Of a stretch of DNA of 64,000 nt, positions 34,521-44,582 are shown in pieces. The DNA comes from Geitlerinema sp. PCC 9228. Lineage in GTDB: Bacteria; Cyanobacteriota; Cyanobacteriia; Cyanobacteriales; PCC-9228. The notes below the pieces were generated by a model. That model searched no databases. It had not been told where the DNA came from and worked only from the letters and a program-made list of their open reading frames with translations. Each line of letters begins with the position of its first letter. Within the stretch, counting starts at the first letter, position 1. The position numbers and the translations under genes are program-made. The stretch lies in assembly GCF_001870905.1 (NCBI RefSeq), contig NZ_LNDC01000140.1, forward strand, positions 1 to 64,000. Reading direction: 5' to 3'.

Positions 34521-34982
34521 TTAGTACGTGGGGGCTGCTATCCAAGAAACGGCCAGACCCAATACCGATCCTACCAAAACTTGGAAAGGTGTGTGTCCGA
34601 GCAGTTCTTTGAGTTTGTCTTCGCTGAATTCGTGTTCCTCTTGTTGGAATAGCTCAATCATTTGATTGAGAATTTTGGCTTGTTTGCCGGCGGCACGCCG
34701 AATCCCCGTAGCGTCGTACATGACAATGGCAGCGAAGATAGCCGCGATCGCAAATTCCATACTGCTCCAGCCAGCCGTTTGTCCCACGCCTGCTGCCAGA
34801 GACGTTACCAAAGCTGAATGGGAACTGGGCATGCCGCCGGTTTCCACCAAAACGTGCCAGTTGGGCTTGCCGTTTTTCAACCAATCCACCAAAAACTTGG
34901 ATACCTGAGCAGCGATGCAGGCAACCACCGCCACCACCAAGACGCGATTTTGGAAAACGTTTAAAACGCTGAAATGATACAT
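34521..34982 (-). CDS. Divergent PAP2 family membrane protein
   Basis: A 153-residue protein with about four hydrophobic segments and the divergent PAP2/DUF212 signatures GGMPSSHSALVTSLA and VMYDATGIRRAAGKQA. Family members resemble lipid phosphate phosphatases but lack parts of the classic PAP2 motif set, and are found in cyanobacteria and plants. ATG 34982 lies 10 bases from the crtE stop, so the two are probably cotranscribed. Substrate unknown; an isoprenoid diphosphate is tempting from context but unproven. Confidence 0.85.
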   Translation of the reverse strand: MYHFSVLNVFQNRVLVVAVVACIAAQVSKFLVDWLKNGKPNWHVLVETGGMPSSHSALVTSLAAGVGQTAGWSSMEFAIAAIFAAIVMYDATGIRRAAGKQAKILNQMIELFQQEEHEFSEDKLKELLGHTPFQVLVGSVLGLAVSWIAAPTY

Positions 34983-34992
34983 CGTCGCCCCA

Positions 34993-35898
34993 TTAGTAAC
35001 TGCGGGTGGTAATAAAATCTGCAATCGCTGCGAGGGGGTGGGCGCGTTCGTCAAACGGTTCTAGTTGCTCCTTGGCGGCTTCGACCAGCGCGATCGCTTC
35101 TTGTTTGGAGGCTTCCAATCCCCACAAACCAGGATAGGTGGCCTTTTTCGCTGTCACATCCTTGCCAGCGGTTTTCCCCAAAGCTTCTTGCGTGGCCGTA
35201 ACATCCAGAATATCGTCCACAATCTGAAAAGCCAAGCCGATATTTTGGGCGTACACCGACAACCGGCGCAAATCCGCTTCGCTGGCCCCCGCCAGGGTCG
35301 CCCCGGAAAGCACACAGGCTTCCAACAAAGCCCCGGTTTTGTGGCGGTGGATAAAATTGAGGGTATCCACGGAAATATCCAGTTTGCCCTCAGATTCCAA
35401 ATCCACCACTTGACCGCCCACCAGACCGGCAGCCCCAACAGCACGCGCTACTTGGGCAATTACCCGCACCAACCGCTCGGCCGGTACGCTTTGCGTTTGC
35501 GTGGCAATATATTCAAAAGCATAAGCCAGCAGACCATCTCCTGCCAAAATGGCAATATCATCCCCATATACCTTATGGTTGGTGAGCTGCCCCCGCCGGT
35601 AGTCATCGTTATCCATAGCCGGCAAATCGTCGTGGACTAAAGACATGGTGTGAATCATTTCCAAGGCACAAGCTGTGGGCATCGCCATCTCCACAGTTCC
35701 CGCAGCCAACTCGCAGGTAGCCAGGCACAGAATGGGTCGCAAGCGTTTGCCTCCTGCCAGCAAGGAATAGCGCATGGACTCGTAAATTGTTTCCGGCTGG
35801 CCGATTTGCAGCGACCGGTCTAAGGCCTCTTCTACCCACGCCTTTCGTTGTGCCATGTACGTTGATAGATCGAAATTGGCAACTTTCCTGGATACCAT
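34993..35898 (-). CDS. crtE: Geranylgeranyl diphosphate synthase
   Basis: A 301-residue trans-prenyltransferase making GGPP, the precursor of carotenoids, phytol and quinone tails. It has [11 protein letters not shown], the first Asp-rich motif [24 protein letters not shown] and the second Asp-rich motif DDILD. ATG 35898 gives the family start ([21 protein letters not shown]); an upstream GTG-like extension is non-homologous. The gene follows folD and precedes the PAP2-like gene on the minus strand. Confidence 0.94.
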   Translation of the reverse strand: MVSRKVANFDLSTYMAQRKAWVEEALDRSLQIGQPETIYESMRYSLLAGGKRLRPILCLATCELAAGTVEMAMPTACALEMIHTMSLVHDDLPAMDNDDYRRGQLTNHKVYGDDIAILAGDGLLAYAFEYIATQTQSVPAERLVRVIAQVARAVGAAGLVGGQVVDLESEGKLDISVDTLNFIHRHKTGALLEACVLSGATLAGASEADLRRLSVYAQNIGLAFQIVDDILDVTATQEALGKTAGKDVTAKKATYPGLWGLEASKQEAIALVEAAKEQLEPFDERAHPLAAIADFITTRSY

Positions 35899-36002
35899 CC
35901 CTTCAACCCTCGTGGTGGACTTCGAGCGAACGCCGTTCGCCCCTACACAGCAGCGCCCTTTGGCAAGCTCAGGGCATCGCCCCCACACCAACAGCTGTCT
36001 CC

Positions 36003-36893
36003 TTAGGAGGAGGCCGCGCCGGTGCGGTGGAGGTAACTTTCCAATGTATTGTGTAGCAGCATCGTAACTGTCATGGGACCGATGCCACCAGGAACCGGCG
36101 TGATATAGCTGGCTTTTTCTTGAACAGCTGCAAAATCGACATCGCCAATCAATCGGGCTTTGCCGGCTTGTTCGTCGTAGACGCGGTTGATGCCCACATC
36201 AATGATTGTAGCCCCCGGTTTGACGGCGTCAGCCCCAAACATCAGCGGACGACCCACTGCTGCTACCAGGATATCAGCCTCGCGGGTCAAACTGGCTAAA
36301 TCTTGGGTGCGAGAATGGGCCATGGTCACCGTGGCGTTGGCGTCTAGCAGCATTAAGGACATGGGTTTGCCCACCAAAATACTGCGTCCAACCACCACGG
36401 CCCGTTTGCCTTGGGGCTCGATCTTATATTCTTGCAACAACCGCATGACGCCAGAAGGGGTACAGCTGCGCAAACCTGGTTCTCCCCGCAGTAAATGACC
36501 CATGTTGGTGGGATGTAAGCCATCAACGTCCTTTTGCGGGTCGATTTGGTAGAGGGCTTGTACGGCATTGAGGTGGTCGGGAAGCGGCAATTGCACCAAA
36601 ATGCCATCTACCTGGGGGTCTTGGTTGAGGGTCGCGATCGCGGATTCCAGTTCTTCTTGGGTGGTTTCTGTGGGAAAATGACGACCAAAGGAAGCAATAC
36701 CCAGGCGATCGCAAGCTTTCTCTTTATTGCGGACATAGGTGGCGCTGGCGGGGTCTTCTCCCACCATCAACACGGCCAGTCCGGGGGGACGCTGCCCCCC
36801 GGCCCGAATTTCTGCCACACGGGTGCCGATTTCTGCTTGGATTTTCTTCGCCAATCCTTTGCCGTCTAAAATGCGAGCCGAAGATACATCCAT
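36003..36893 (-). CDS. folD: Bifunctional methylenetetrahydrofolate dehydrogenase/cyclohydrolase FolD
   Basis: A 296-residue enzyme interconverting 5,10-methylene- and 10-formyl-tetrahydrofolate through the methenyl form. The catalytic Lys is in [48 protein letters not shown] (NADP-binding) and [17 protein letters not shown] are all present. It is the first gene of the folD-crtE-PAP2 run, a common cyanobacterial order; about 105 bases containing a GAACGCCGTTCGCCCCTAC repeat separate it from crtE. Confidence 0.95.
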   Translation of the reverse strand: MDVSSARILDGKGLAKKIQAEIGTRVAEIRAGGQRPPGLAVLMVGEDPASATYVRNKEKACDRLGIASFGRHFPTETTQEELESAIATLNQDPQVDGILVQLPLPDHLNAVQALYQIDPQKDVDGLHPTNMGHLLRGEPGLRSCTPSGVMRLLQEYKIEPQGKRAVVVGRSILVGKPMSLMLLDANATVTMAHSRTQDLASLTREADILVAAVGRPLMFGADAVKPGATIIDVGINRVYDEQAGKARLIGDVDFAAVQEKASYITPVPGGIGPMTVTMLLHNTLESYLHRTGAASS

Positions 36894-37160
36894 CAGTGAG
36901 GGGACCTACTCCTTAAAATCGAGTCAAACACAAACAGTCTACCGCGATTGGCAGCTTGAAGATAGAGCAGAAAGTTTCTCCCAGCTGCCCCAATCAAAAT
37001 CGAGATTCCATATCAATATTTTTGTTGAAGAAGTCGGGGGAAATGGCTGGGAAACATGAAAGATGAAAGGTAGAGAACCAACTTTTCCACGGTAAAGCCT
37101 AGATTTTCCTAGCTAACCTACCCACTTCATCTCGTACAAAATCCATTTTTCCCCAAATTT

Positions 37161-38381
37161 ATGCGTATTGTCATCTATTCTTACAATTACCATCCCGAAC
37201 CCATTGGCATCGCCCCGTTGATGACCGAACTAGCAGAAGGATTGGTTCGCCGGGGGCACCAAGTACGGGTCATTACCGGCATGCCCAACTATCCCCAACG
37301 GCAAATTTATTCCGACTATCGCGGTAAGTTCTATCTGGTGGAACCAAGGCAAGGTGTCCGGGTACAGCGCAGCTATGTCTGGGTCCGTTCGGATCCGGGT
37401 CTGCTCGACCGGATTCTTTTAGACGGTAGCTTTGTGGTTTCCAGTTTGCCGCAAGCGTTCAACGGGTGGCGTCCCGATTTGGTATTTGCGACGGTGCCTC
37501 CTTTACCGGTTTGCCTGCCAGCAACGTTACTGCGATGGATTTACCGCTGTCCTTTGGTGCTTAACGTACAAGATATTTTGCCCGATGGGGCGATTCAAGT
37601 GGGTTTGTTGAAAAATTCTTTTTTGATTGGGGTATTTCGTATTTTAGAAAAATTTGCCTATCGCCATGCCAGCAAAATTTCGGTGATTGCTGATGGGTTC
37701 ACCGATAATTTATTAAACAAACAGGTTCCGCCGCAAAAGTTGGTACAGATTCCCAATTGGGTGGATGTGAATTTTATCCGACCTTTGTCCCAAGCCGAGA
37801 GTGCTTTTCGTCGGGAAAATCAGTTGCAGGGCAAATTTGTGGTGCTTTATTCGGGCAACATTGCGCTTACCCAGGGCTTGGAAACGGTGGTGGCGGCGGC
37901 CGCACAATTGCAGGACTTGCCTGATGTGCGGTTTGTTATTGTGGGAGAAGCCAAGGCTTTAGAAACCCTCAAACAGGAATACCAACCCGGTACCAATGTG
38001 TTGCTGCGCCCGTTTCAACCCCGAGAAATGCTGCCGGATATGCTGGCGGCTGCGGATGTGGGATTGGTGGTGCAAAAACGTAATATTTCTTTTAATATGC
38101 CTTCCAAAATTCCGGTGATTTTAGCCAGCGGTCGGGCCATTGTGGGGTCGGTGTCTGCCAATGGGTCGGCGGCCCAAGCCATTCGCCGCAGCGGTGGGGG
38201 CTTGGTGGTGGAACCGGAAAATCCCGCTGCTTTGGCCGGTGGCATTCGCGAGTTGTACGCAAATCGCGAGAAAACTGCGTATTTGGGACGCCAGGGGCGC
38301 GAATATGCGGTGGCTCAGTACAGTTTCGATCGCGCTTTGAGGGAGTATGAGGGGTTGTTTTCTCAATTGATCCCTGGTTGA
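37161..38381 (+). CDS. GT4 family glycosyltransferase (WcaI/WbuB-like)
   Basis: A 406-residue GT-B glycosyltransferase. The N-terminus IYSYNYHPEPIGIAPLMTELAEGLVRRGH is typical of WcaI/WbuB-type enzymes of polysaccharide synthesis; the C-terminal nucleotide-sugar domain has VVLYSGNIALTQGLETVV, VRFVIVGEAKAL and the E-x7-E-like MPSKIPVILASGRAIVGSV. It should act at the cytosolic face of the membrane in building exopolysaccharide or lipid-linked sugars. No other polysaccharide gene adjoins it. Confidence 0.85.
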   Translation: MRIVIYSYNYHPEPIGIAPLMTELAEGLVRRGHQVRVITGMPNYPQRQIYSDYRGKFYLVEPRQGVRVQRSYVWVRSDPGLLDRILLDGSFVVSSLPQAFNGWRPDLVFATVPPLPVCLPATLLRWIYRCPLVLNVQDILPDGAIQVGLLKNSFLIGVFRILEKFAYRHASKISVIADGFTDNLLNKQVPPQKLVQIPNWVDVNFIRPLSQAESAFRRENQLQGKFVVLYSGNIALTQGLETVVAAAAQLQDLPDVRFVIVGEAKALETLKQEYQPGTNVLLRPFQPREMLPDMLAAADVGLVVQKRNISFNMPSKIPVILASGRAIVGSVSANGSAAQAIRRSGGGLVVEPENPAALAGGIRELYANREKTAYLGRQGREYAVAQYSFDRALREYEGLFSQLIPG

Positions 38382-38527
38382 GGGCCTCCCCCGGGATCCG
38401 GTGGCATGCTGTTGCTCCCGGGGACTCTACAAGGAACTGGAAAAATTTGCTACTCTAGGGCATAAGAGGATGCAAAAACTTTTTACTTCCTGTGGATTTA
38501 AAAAGCAACGAAAAGGAGTACAACCGA

Positions 38528-39133
38528 ATGCGGGATGAGGTGCTGGCTTGGTTGGCGGAGAATGTTCCCCAGCCAAGAATTCGCCATATTCTCGGGGTCG
38601 AGCAAATGGCTACTGATTTGGCAGTGGCACACCACCTCAATAGTCGCCAAGCAGCGGCAGCTGGGTTGTTACACGACCTGGCGAAGTATTTTCCTGGCGA
38701 TCGCTTGTTGGAAATGGCCGGTGCGGAAGGGTTGGAAATCGACCCGATTTTGCGGGAAAATCCCCATTTGCTCCATGCCGATGTGAGTGCCATTGTAGCG
38801 CGCGATCGCTTTGGGGTGCGCGACGAAACCATTTTGGAAGCCGTTCGCAACCACACCCTGGGCAAACCTAATATGGATGCTTTGAGCTGCGTGGTGTTTT
38901 TGGCGGATAGCTTGGAACCGGGTCGCGGCGATACGCCCCAATTGGAGTATCTGCGATCGCTTAGCTATCAAAGCCTCTTGCAAGCCGTTTGGGCGACTTG
39001 CGATGCTTCCATCCAACACATGCTCAAAACCCATCGTACCATTCACCCGCGTACGTTAGAAACTCGCAACTGGTCGATGTCAGCGGCCAAAAAAGAAAAA
39101 CAACGGCAAAAGGTCCGCGAAAAATCGGCTTAA
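38528..39133 (+). CDS. yqeK: HD-domain YqeK-like bis(5'-nucleosyl)-tetraphosphatase
   Basis: A 201-residue HD protein matching YqeK, which splits diadenosine tetraphosphate symmetrically to ADP. RIRHILGVEQMATDLAVAH, GLLHDLAKYFPGD (HD pair), LLHADVSAIVARD, VRNHTLGKPNM and VVFLADSLEPGR are the metal-binding blocks. GGAG nine bases before ATG 38528 decides the start over a GTG at 38492. It heads a four-gene plus-strand cluster with rsfS, as in many bacteria. Confidence 0.85.
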   Translation: MRDEVLAWLAENVPQPRIRHILGVEQMATDLAVAHHLNSRQAAAAGLLHDLAKYFPGDRLLEMAGAEGLEIDPILRENPHLLHADVSAIVARDRFGVRDETILEAVRNHTLGKPNMDALSCVVFLADSLEPGRGDTPQLEYLRSLSYQSLLQAVWATCDASIQHMLKTHRTIHPRTLETRNWSMSAAKKEKQRQKVREKSA

Positions 39134-39173
39134 ATTAATCTTTGTAGACGAGTAAGCAAATAGGAATTCCTGG

Positions 39174-39599
39174 ATGGCTGAATATTCCCAATCTCAACGA
39201 CTCACCCTAGCAGCTGACAACCAACAATCCGACGACCCCAGCTGGCAGCTAGCCACCACCATGGCTACGGCGGCAGACGAGCGGAAAGGGGGAAATATTT
39301 TGCTGGTCTACGTTGAGGAAGTATCTTATTTAACCGATTACTTCATTCTGGTAACCAGCTATTCCAAGGCGCAAGCACGCGCTATTTCTCAATCTATCCA
39401 AGAAAAGGTGGAACAGCAGTACCAGCGCCAGCCTTTGCGGGTGGAAGGGAAGTCGGAAGGCATCTGGATTCTTTTGGACTACGGAGAAGCGATCGTTCAT
39501 ATTTTACAGCCCCAACAGCGCGAATATTACAATCTAGAAGCATTTTGGGGTCACGCCCAACACATTCCCTACTCTTCGGTCGTTCCTACAGGAAACTAA
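39174..39599 (+). CDS. rsfS: Ribosomal silencing factor RsfS
   Basis: A 141-residue RsfS/Iojap protein that binds ribosomal protein L14 and blocks subunit joining in starvation. The core NILLVYVEEVSYLTDYFILVTSYSKAQARAIS, GIWILLDYGEAIVHILQPQQREYYNLEAFWGHA is diagnostic. A 25-residue N-terminal extension rich in Gln/Ser precedes the fold. Three bases separate its stop from the CGLD27 gene, indicating one operon. Confidence 0.93.
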   Translation: MAEYSQSQRLTLAADNQQSDDPSWQLATTMATAADERKGGNILLVYVEEVSYLTDYFILVTSYSKAQARAISQSIQEKVEQQYQRQPLRVEGKSEGIWILLDYGEAIVHILQPQQREYYNLEAFWGHAQHIPYSSVVPTGN

Positions 39600-39602
39600 A
39601 TC

Positions 39603-40106
39603 ATGGCACCAGAACGTTCTGTGGAATTTTGTCCGGTTCCTACCGAACAACAGCCCCTCAACGAGTACCAACAACTACAATCGTCCTGGTTTTACCGTTG
39701 GGCTACCCAAACCCCAGGCGCCTATATCAGAAAAGCCATCTGGATTTGGGGGGGCAGTTGGATGGTTTTTGGACCGGTGGCGGCGGCTAGCTATCCCCCA
39801 CAAGAGGATCCGGCGCATTTTTTTCTGGCATCTTCGGGGGGAGCGGGGTTTCTACTACTGTTGGTGTGGCTGCGCCTGTATCTGGGTTGGAAATACGTGC
39901 GCGATCGCTTGGTCAAATCGCGGATAGAATACGAAGAGTCGGGGTGGTACGACGGCCAGTCTTGGACCAAAACCCCGGAAATGCAAGTGCGCGATCGCTT
40001 GTTGGCAGACTATCAAATTCAACCCCTATTGCGGCGAATGCACCAAACCTTCCGATACTGGGGATTGCTCTTTCTGGCAGGGGGGATAGCCTGGAATTTC
40101 TTGTAG
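39603..40106 (+). CDS. CGLD27 family (DUF1230) membrane protein
   Basis: A 167-residue protein with two pairs of hydrophobic segments (AIWIWGGSWMVFGPVAAAS, GAGFLLLLVWLRLYLGW, and a C-terminal YWGLLFLAGGIAWNFL) and the highly conserved ESGWYDGQSWTKTPEMQVRDRLLADYQ. It matches CGLD27/DUF1230, conserved in cyanobacteria, algae and plants; a plastid role in iron deficiency has been suggested for the plant protein. It is tightly linked to rsfS here. Confidence 0.88.
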   Translation: MAPERSVEFCPVPTEQQPLNEYQQLQSSWFYRWATQTPGAYIRKAIWIWGGSWMVFGPVAAASYPPQEDPAHFFLASSGGAGFLLLLVWLRLYLGWKYVRDRLVKSRIEYEESGWYDGQSWTKTPEMQVRDRLLADYQIQPLLRRMHQTFRYWGLLFLAGGIAWNFL

Positions 40107-40166
40107 GGGCATCAAATCCATCCCCACCCCTTTGCAACCGTTGAGGGAAATGCTAAAGTTTAACCC

Positions 40167-41120
40167 ATGACCAGGGGAAAACGACATCAAGTTGAAGAAT
40201 TAGAAGTCAGACTGCTGCGAGAAGGTATTGTCGAATCGACACACCGCGTCCAAGCCGTAGTCTGCGACAATCGGGGTAGGATTCTTTCCTTAGCCGGTGA
40301 TGCCAGTGCGGGGTCTTTCGTGCGCTCTGCTCTCAAACCCTTTCAAGCTCTAGCCACCATCGGTACGGGGGTCCTCGAACAATACCAACTCAACGACAAA
40401 GACCTCGCCGTCATGTGTGCTTCCCACAAAGGGAAAATGGACCAAGTGCGGCAGGTATTTCGGATTTTGTGGCGCAGCGACGTGGAACCCACAGACCTGC
40501 AATGTCCGATTCCAGAGGGTCGCACCAGCCCCCTCGAACACAACTGTTCTGGCAAACATGCCGGCATGTTGAGCGTTTGTCGCCAGCGCAATTGGTCGTT
40601 AAATAATTATTTACAAAAAAACCATCCCGTCCAGCAACTGATTATCGGTAAAGTGGCGGAAATGCTGGGCATGCCACCCGATGAATTTATTAGCGCTAGA
40701 GACGACTGCGGCGCTCCCACCTACTACATGCAGCTGGTGCAAATGGCGACGCTCTACGCTCACCTCAGTTCTGGGGATAACCTGGATATGGAGCGCATTT
40801 GTCGAGCCATGCTGCATTATCCCGAAATGATTTCGGCACAGGGAGAATTTGACACCGAGTTGATGCGTCTGAGCGCAGGGCAAGTAATTAGCAAGGCGGG
40901 GGCAGAAGGCATTCAATGTATCGGTCGTGAGGGGGAAGGGATGGGATTGGCAATTAAAGTCCTCGATGGTGCCAAACGCGCCAAATACGCCGTTGCCATC
41001 CAGATTTTAAAACAAATGGGATGGATTACCCCAACCGTAGCAGAAGAACTTGCCGATACCTACCTCAACCTCAGCCATTACAAGCGATTGGAAGTCGTTG
41101 GAGAAATGTCCTTTTTCTAA
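40167..41120 (+). CDS. L-asparaginase II family protein
   Basis: A 317-residue asparaginase of the Rhizobium type II (asparaginase_II) family: SFVRSALKPFQALA, ASHKGKMDQVRQVFRIL, HNCSGKHAGMLSVCRQ, RDDCGAPTYYMQL, HYPEMISAQGEFDTELM and GVISKAGAEGIQCIG-like VISKAGAEG, all family blocks. It should hydrolyse asparagine to aspartate and ammonia in the cytosol. It ends the yqeK-rsfS-CGLD27 run, 60 bases after CGLD27, and converges on a SHOCT gene. Confidence 0.88.
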   Translation: MTRGKRHQVEELEVRLLREGIVESTHRVQAVVCDNRGRILSLAGDASAGSFVRSALKPFQALATIGTGVLEQYQLNDKDLAVMCASHKGKMDQVRQVFRILWRSDVEPTDLQCPIPEGRTSPLEHNCSGKHAGMLSVCRQRNWSLNNYLQKNHPVQQLIIGKVAEMLGMPPDEFISARDDCGAPTYYMQLVQMATLYAHLSSGDNLDMERICRAMLHYPEMISAQGEFDTELMRLSAGQVISKAGAEGIQCIGREGEGMGLAIKVLDGAKRAKYAVAIQILKQMGWITPTVAEELADTYLNLSHYKRLEVVGEMSFF

Positions 41121-41188
41121 CAGGCTTGGGGCAAACGGTTGTGGTTGGGATCGCCTCCATCCTCCCAGTAAAACCAAAAAACCAAACC

Positions 41189-42010
41189 CTAGAGATTGGC
41201 AATCTTCTGCTTGTATTCTTCCTCCGTGAGAATGCCATTTTCTAGCGCTTCGGTAAATTTGGCAATTTTTTCGGCTTTTTCCTTCTCATATTGTTCTTGC
41301 TCCAACTGTTTCTTAGCAGCCGCTTCCACTTCCTGTACTTTCGCCTCGTATTCATTGGCGTCTAAAATACCGTTGGAAAAGGCTTCGTGCAACTGTTCGA
41401 GTTTCTTCTGGATGGCAGCTTCCATCACCTCTTCATCAGCTTCTGATTCCAAAGCTGCCTTCTTCATTTGAAACTCTTCTTCGGTGAGGATGCCTGCTTC
41501 TAAAGCTTTTTCCAATTTTTGCAAGCGCTCCTGGGAAGTGCGATCGCTTGTTTGAGGTTGAATATCCCCCTGGGGATTCCTTGCAGAAGGGGCTTCTTCG
41601 CGTTTGATGCAGGTCAACTCTAAAGTATTTTTGATCCGATCGATAAGTTGATTTTCCAGCACCAATGCCCAACCCGCACTAGCCACGCCAGTGATAATGG
41701 GAAATCCACCCAACACCATCGACGTAATACCAGCACCAGCTAAATTTTGCACCCATTTGCCAGTGCTGGTTTCTACAATAAATTCGTTTGGGGTAGAAGG
41801 CGCTTCAGAGTCGTAGATTTTTACTTTGAAAGCCAAATTGGCACCGAACAAAGTACGCAGAGTTCCCGATTTTGCCGCTTGAATTAAGTAGACCCCGTCG
41901 GCCTCGGTACTATCAACGTGGTATTGTCTTTCTTTAAACCACAAGAGAATGCTGCGATATGCGCTTGCTGTTGCCTCCGAGTTTGGACTGGAAAAATAAT
42001 TTCTTGCCAT
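41189..42010 (-). CDS. Protein with three SHOCT repeats
   Basis: A 273-residue protein. The N-terminal 120 residues form a compact domain with a glycine-rich hydrophobic stretch (LAGAGITSMVLGGFPIITGVASAGWALVLENQ); the C-terminal half has three SHOCT-like helices: LEKALEAGILTEEEFQMKKA, LHEAFSNGILDANEYEAKVQ and FTEALENGILTEEEYKQKIA, joined by Glu/Lys-rich coiled coil. SHOCT modules are thought to mediate oligomerisation or nucleic-acid contacts. Start ATG 42010; the frame upstream has no homology. Function unknown. Confidence 0.7.
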   Translation of the reverse strand: MARNYFSSPNSEATASAYRSILLWFKERQYHVDSTEADGVYLIQAAKSGTLRTLFGANLAFKVKIYDSEAPSTPNEFIVETSTGKWVQNLAGAGITSMVLGGFPIITGVASAGWALVLENQLIDRIKNTLELTCIKREEAPSARNPQGDIQPQTSDRTSQERLQKLEKALEAGILTEEEFQMKKAALESEADEEVMEAAIQKKLEQLHEAFSNGILDANEYEAKVQEVEAAAKKQLEQEQYEKEKAEKIAKFTEALENGILTEEEYKQKIANL

Positions 42011-42355
42011 TTGCCATCTCCTTTTCTTGGTCCGCCAACAAGAAAATGACAAACCAAGAGGTATGTTCCCAACTAAATTGCGACAGCCTTAAACCTATAC
42101 TAGCAGGAATTGCCGTGAATTGACGATTGGGAGAGTTTTCTAAAAAGCATACAGTTAGGGTATCTTAGCAGGGACAAAGCCAGTTCGTACAAAAATTTAA
42201 ATTTGGATACAAAAATTAGAAAAACATCGCCAAAGATGCTTAGGAAAAACCAATTGCTTCGGAGTATTCCTTGTGGGTTCCCCGCAGTCAACCAGAACTT
42301 CTGGCTTTTTTGTATCGAAATATACTTCCAAAAATGCCCCATGAAAACCACCCCA
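42011..42355. other. Gap between SHOCT gene and lipid kinase gene
   Basis: About 345 bases with no gene. An AACCAGAACTTCTGGCTTTTTT sequence (about 42290-42311) is a small plus-strand hairpin with a T-run, but no plus-strand gene leads into it. The SHOCT gene promoter should lie here on the minus strand. Confidence 0.3.
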
Positions 42356-43309
42356 CTAAAATCGCCGTCTTGGGGGATTGGCGGGGATGTACACAGAAAT
42401 AGCTTGGGGATGCAAACGGAAGTGAGCAGGCGTATACGAAGTAATTTCCCCATCTGTATTAATGGGGAAGGGAGAACGGGTGTGGATGGAAATTTCCTGA
42501 CCTTCCAAAGTGCGTACCCCCAAACGGGTATCGTAGCGACCGCTCCAAAAAGCAGGCAGCAATACCAACAACTGCCACCAGCGCTTCATTTCCAAACTGT
42601 ACAAATCCAAACGCTGGTCGTCAATCGTGGCATCGTGGGCGACAGTCATGCCACCCCCGTAGTAGCGTCCGTTCCCGATTGCAATTTGAATGGTTTTGAC
42701 GGGAATAAAAGTCTGGTTGTGTTCGATCAGTGCGGAAAAAGGTCGAGCTTGCCAAATCGCTTGAATGGCAGCTACCGCATAAGCAAACACCCCCCAACGT
42801 TTCTTGGCTGCTTTGGTGAGTCGTTGGGTAATGCGGACACTCAAACCAATGCTGGCTACGTTGAAAAAGTATTTGCCGTTGACGCAACCGAGGTCGATGC
42901 GGTGGCGTTTGCCCGTAGCGATCGCTTGACAGGCCAGAGGAAGTGTCGTAGGAATGCCTAAAGTGCGTGCCAAGTCATTCGCCGTTCCTAACGGGAGAAT
43001 CCCCAAAGGCAACTGCGTCTCCACCAACCCTTCCGCCGCCGCATTTAGTGTACCATCGCCACCGCCAATGATGACCGCATCCACGCGATCGCGATACTGG
43101 CAGATCGTATCGGCAAACTCGCTCGGATGTTGGGGATGAGCCTGTACGCATTCTATCCCCACCGCTTCCAAATGTTTCACCGCCGCCGACCGATTTTTTC
43201 GCCCCTGGCGCGAATTGGGATTGATTAACAGCAGAGCGCGTTTGGCTGGTTTGGGATGGTTGTATGTAGGTGCGTTTTGCAAAGAACCAATTCCGTAGTT
43301 GCTGCGCAT
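42356..43309 (-). CDS. Diacylglycerol/lipid kinase family protein (YegS-like)
   Basis: A 317-residue lipid kinase. The ATP-binding GGGDGTLNAAAEGL and the family signature LPLGILPLGTANDLARTLGIP are clear, preceded by LLINPNSRQG. FNVASIGLSVRITQRL and VAIGNGRYYGGGM are the C-terminal blocks. Such enzymes phosphorylate diacylglycerol or related lipids at the membrane. ATG 43309 is chosen over a TTG 18 bases upstream. It diverges from the ABC exporter genes. Confidence 0.88.
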   Translation of the reverse strand: MRSNYGIGSLQNAPTYNHPKPAKRALLLINPNSRQGRKNRSAAVKHLEAVGIECVQAHPQHPSEFADTICQYRDRVDAVIIGGGDGTLNAAAEGLVETQLPLGILPLGTANDLARTLGIPTTLPLACQAIATGKRHRIDLGCVNGKYFFNVASIGLSVRITQRLTKAAKKRWGVFAYAVAAIQAIWQARPFSALIEHNQTFIPVKTIQIAIGNGRYYGGGMTVAHDATIDDQRLDLYSLEMKRWWQLLVLLPAFWSGRYDTRLGVRTLEGQEISIHTRSPFPINTDGEITSYTPAHFRLHPQAISVYIPANPPRRRF

Positions 43310-43515
43310 TATCGTTATTATGAACAATTATCCACGATGTTGGGTTGGAGACAATTTGCCATCCCAAATAGAAACGATAGACAGGATTTGGGAGCGTGCC
43401 TACGCTGGTTGGGCGATTTTCCCTGCCACCAAGCTGCTAGATGCGGGTGAAATTGGTTTACAATACAATCGAACCGTGTAGATTTGTTAAAAAATATTTA
43501 AGCGAAGAAATATTT

Positions 43516-44535
43516 ATGGATACTGCCATTGCCATCCGCAACCTATACAAACGCTATGGCGACAACGAAGCGGTCAAAGATGTTTCCCTAGAAGTAAAAA
43601 ACGGGGAAATTTTTGGCTTGCTAGGTCCCAACGGTGCGGGCAAAACCACCACCATTCGCTGTTTGTGCGCCCTTGCCAAACCCGACAAAGGCGATTTGGA
43701 AGTTGGCGGCATTTCCGTTGCCAAACAACCCAGACAGGCGCGGCGGCGCTTGGGATATGTGGCACAGGAAGTTGCTTTAGATAAAGTGCTCACCGGTCGG
43801 GAACTGCTGCAACTGCAAGCCAGCCTGTACCATTTAAAAGCAGATGTTGCTAAAGCAAAAATCCAAAAACTTGCCTCGCTGCTAGACATCGAAGACATCA
43901 TCGACACCAAAACCGGCAAATATTCCGGCGGTCAGCGGCGGCGTTTGGATTTGGCAGCGGGATTGCTGCACGAACCCCCCGTGTTGGTCTTAGACGAGCC
44001 GACGGTAGGATTAGATATTGAAAGCCGTCTGGCGGTATGGAATTTCCTGCGGCAGTTGAAAAGTCAGGGAACCACCATTTTAATCACCAGCCACTACCTC
44101 GAAGAAATTGATGCCCTCGCTGACCGGGTAGCCATTATCGATCGCGGCAAGACCATCGATTGCGGCACCCCGGGAGAGTTAAAAGATAAAATTGGAGGCG
44201 ATCGCATTACGTTACGCATTCGGGAGTTTACCCCCACCGAAGAAGCGGAAAAAGCCAGAGACCTGCTGCAATCGCTACCTATCGTTCGCCAAGCGATCGT
44301 CAACACCGCCCAGGGCAATACCCTAAACTTGGTAGTAGACTCCCAAAGCGATGCCCTCAGCACCATTCAATCGGCTTTACAAGCAGCAGGATTGCCCACC
44401 TTTGGCATTGCACAATCGCGACCCAGCTTGGATGATGTGTACCTAGCCGCTACGGGGCAAACCCTGTTGGATGCGGATTTAGCCGCCACCCAAAACCGAG
44501 ACCCCAAATCCCAGAAAAAAGAAAACATGGCCTAG
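43516..44535 (+). CDS. ABC transporter ATP-binding protein (DrrA/ABC-2 type)
   Basis: A 339-residue nucleotide-binding subunit: Walker A GPNGAGKTTTIRCL, Q-loop YVAQEVALDK, signature YSGGQRRRLDLAAGL, Walker B VLVLDEPTVGLD and the H-loop His in LITSHYLEE. The C-terminal 100 residues form the extra domain common in drug/lipid exporters of the DrrA type. A permease follows 47 bases later and they surely work together to export a hydrophobic or glycan substrate. ATG 43516; upstream TTTACAATAC may include the -10. Confidence 0.92.
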   Translation: MDTAIAIRNLYKRYGDNEAVKDVSLEVKNGEIFGLLGPNGAGKTTTIRCLCALAKPDKGDLEVGGISVAKQPRQARRRLGYVAQEVALDKVLTGRELLQLQASLYHLKADVAKAKIQKLASLLDIEDIIDTKTGKYSGGQRRRLDLAAGLLHEPPVLVLDEPTVGLDIESRLAVWNFLRQLKSQGTTILITSHYLEEIDALADRVAIIDRGKTIDCGTPGELKDKIGGDRITLRIREFTPTEEAEKARDLLQSLPIVRQAIVNTAQGNTLNLVVDSQSDALSTIQSALQAAGLPTFGIAQSRPSLDDVYLAATGQTLLDADLAATQNRDPKSQKKENMA

Positions 44536-44582
44536 CTCTCGTTATTCTTGAAAAAACCAGTAGAAATCAAACCATTCGCATT

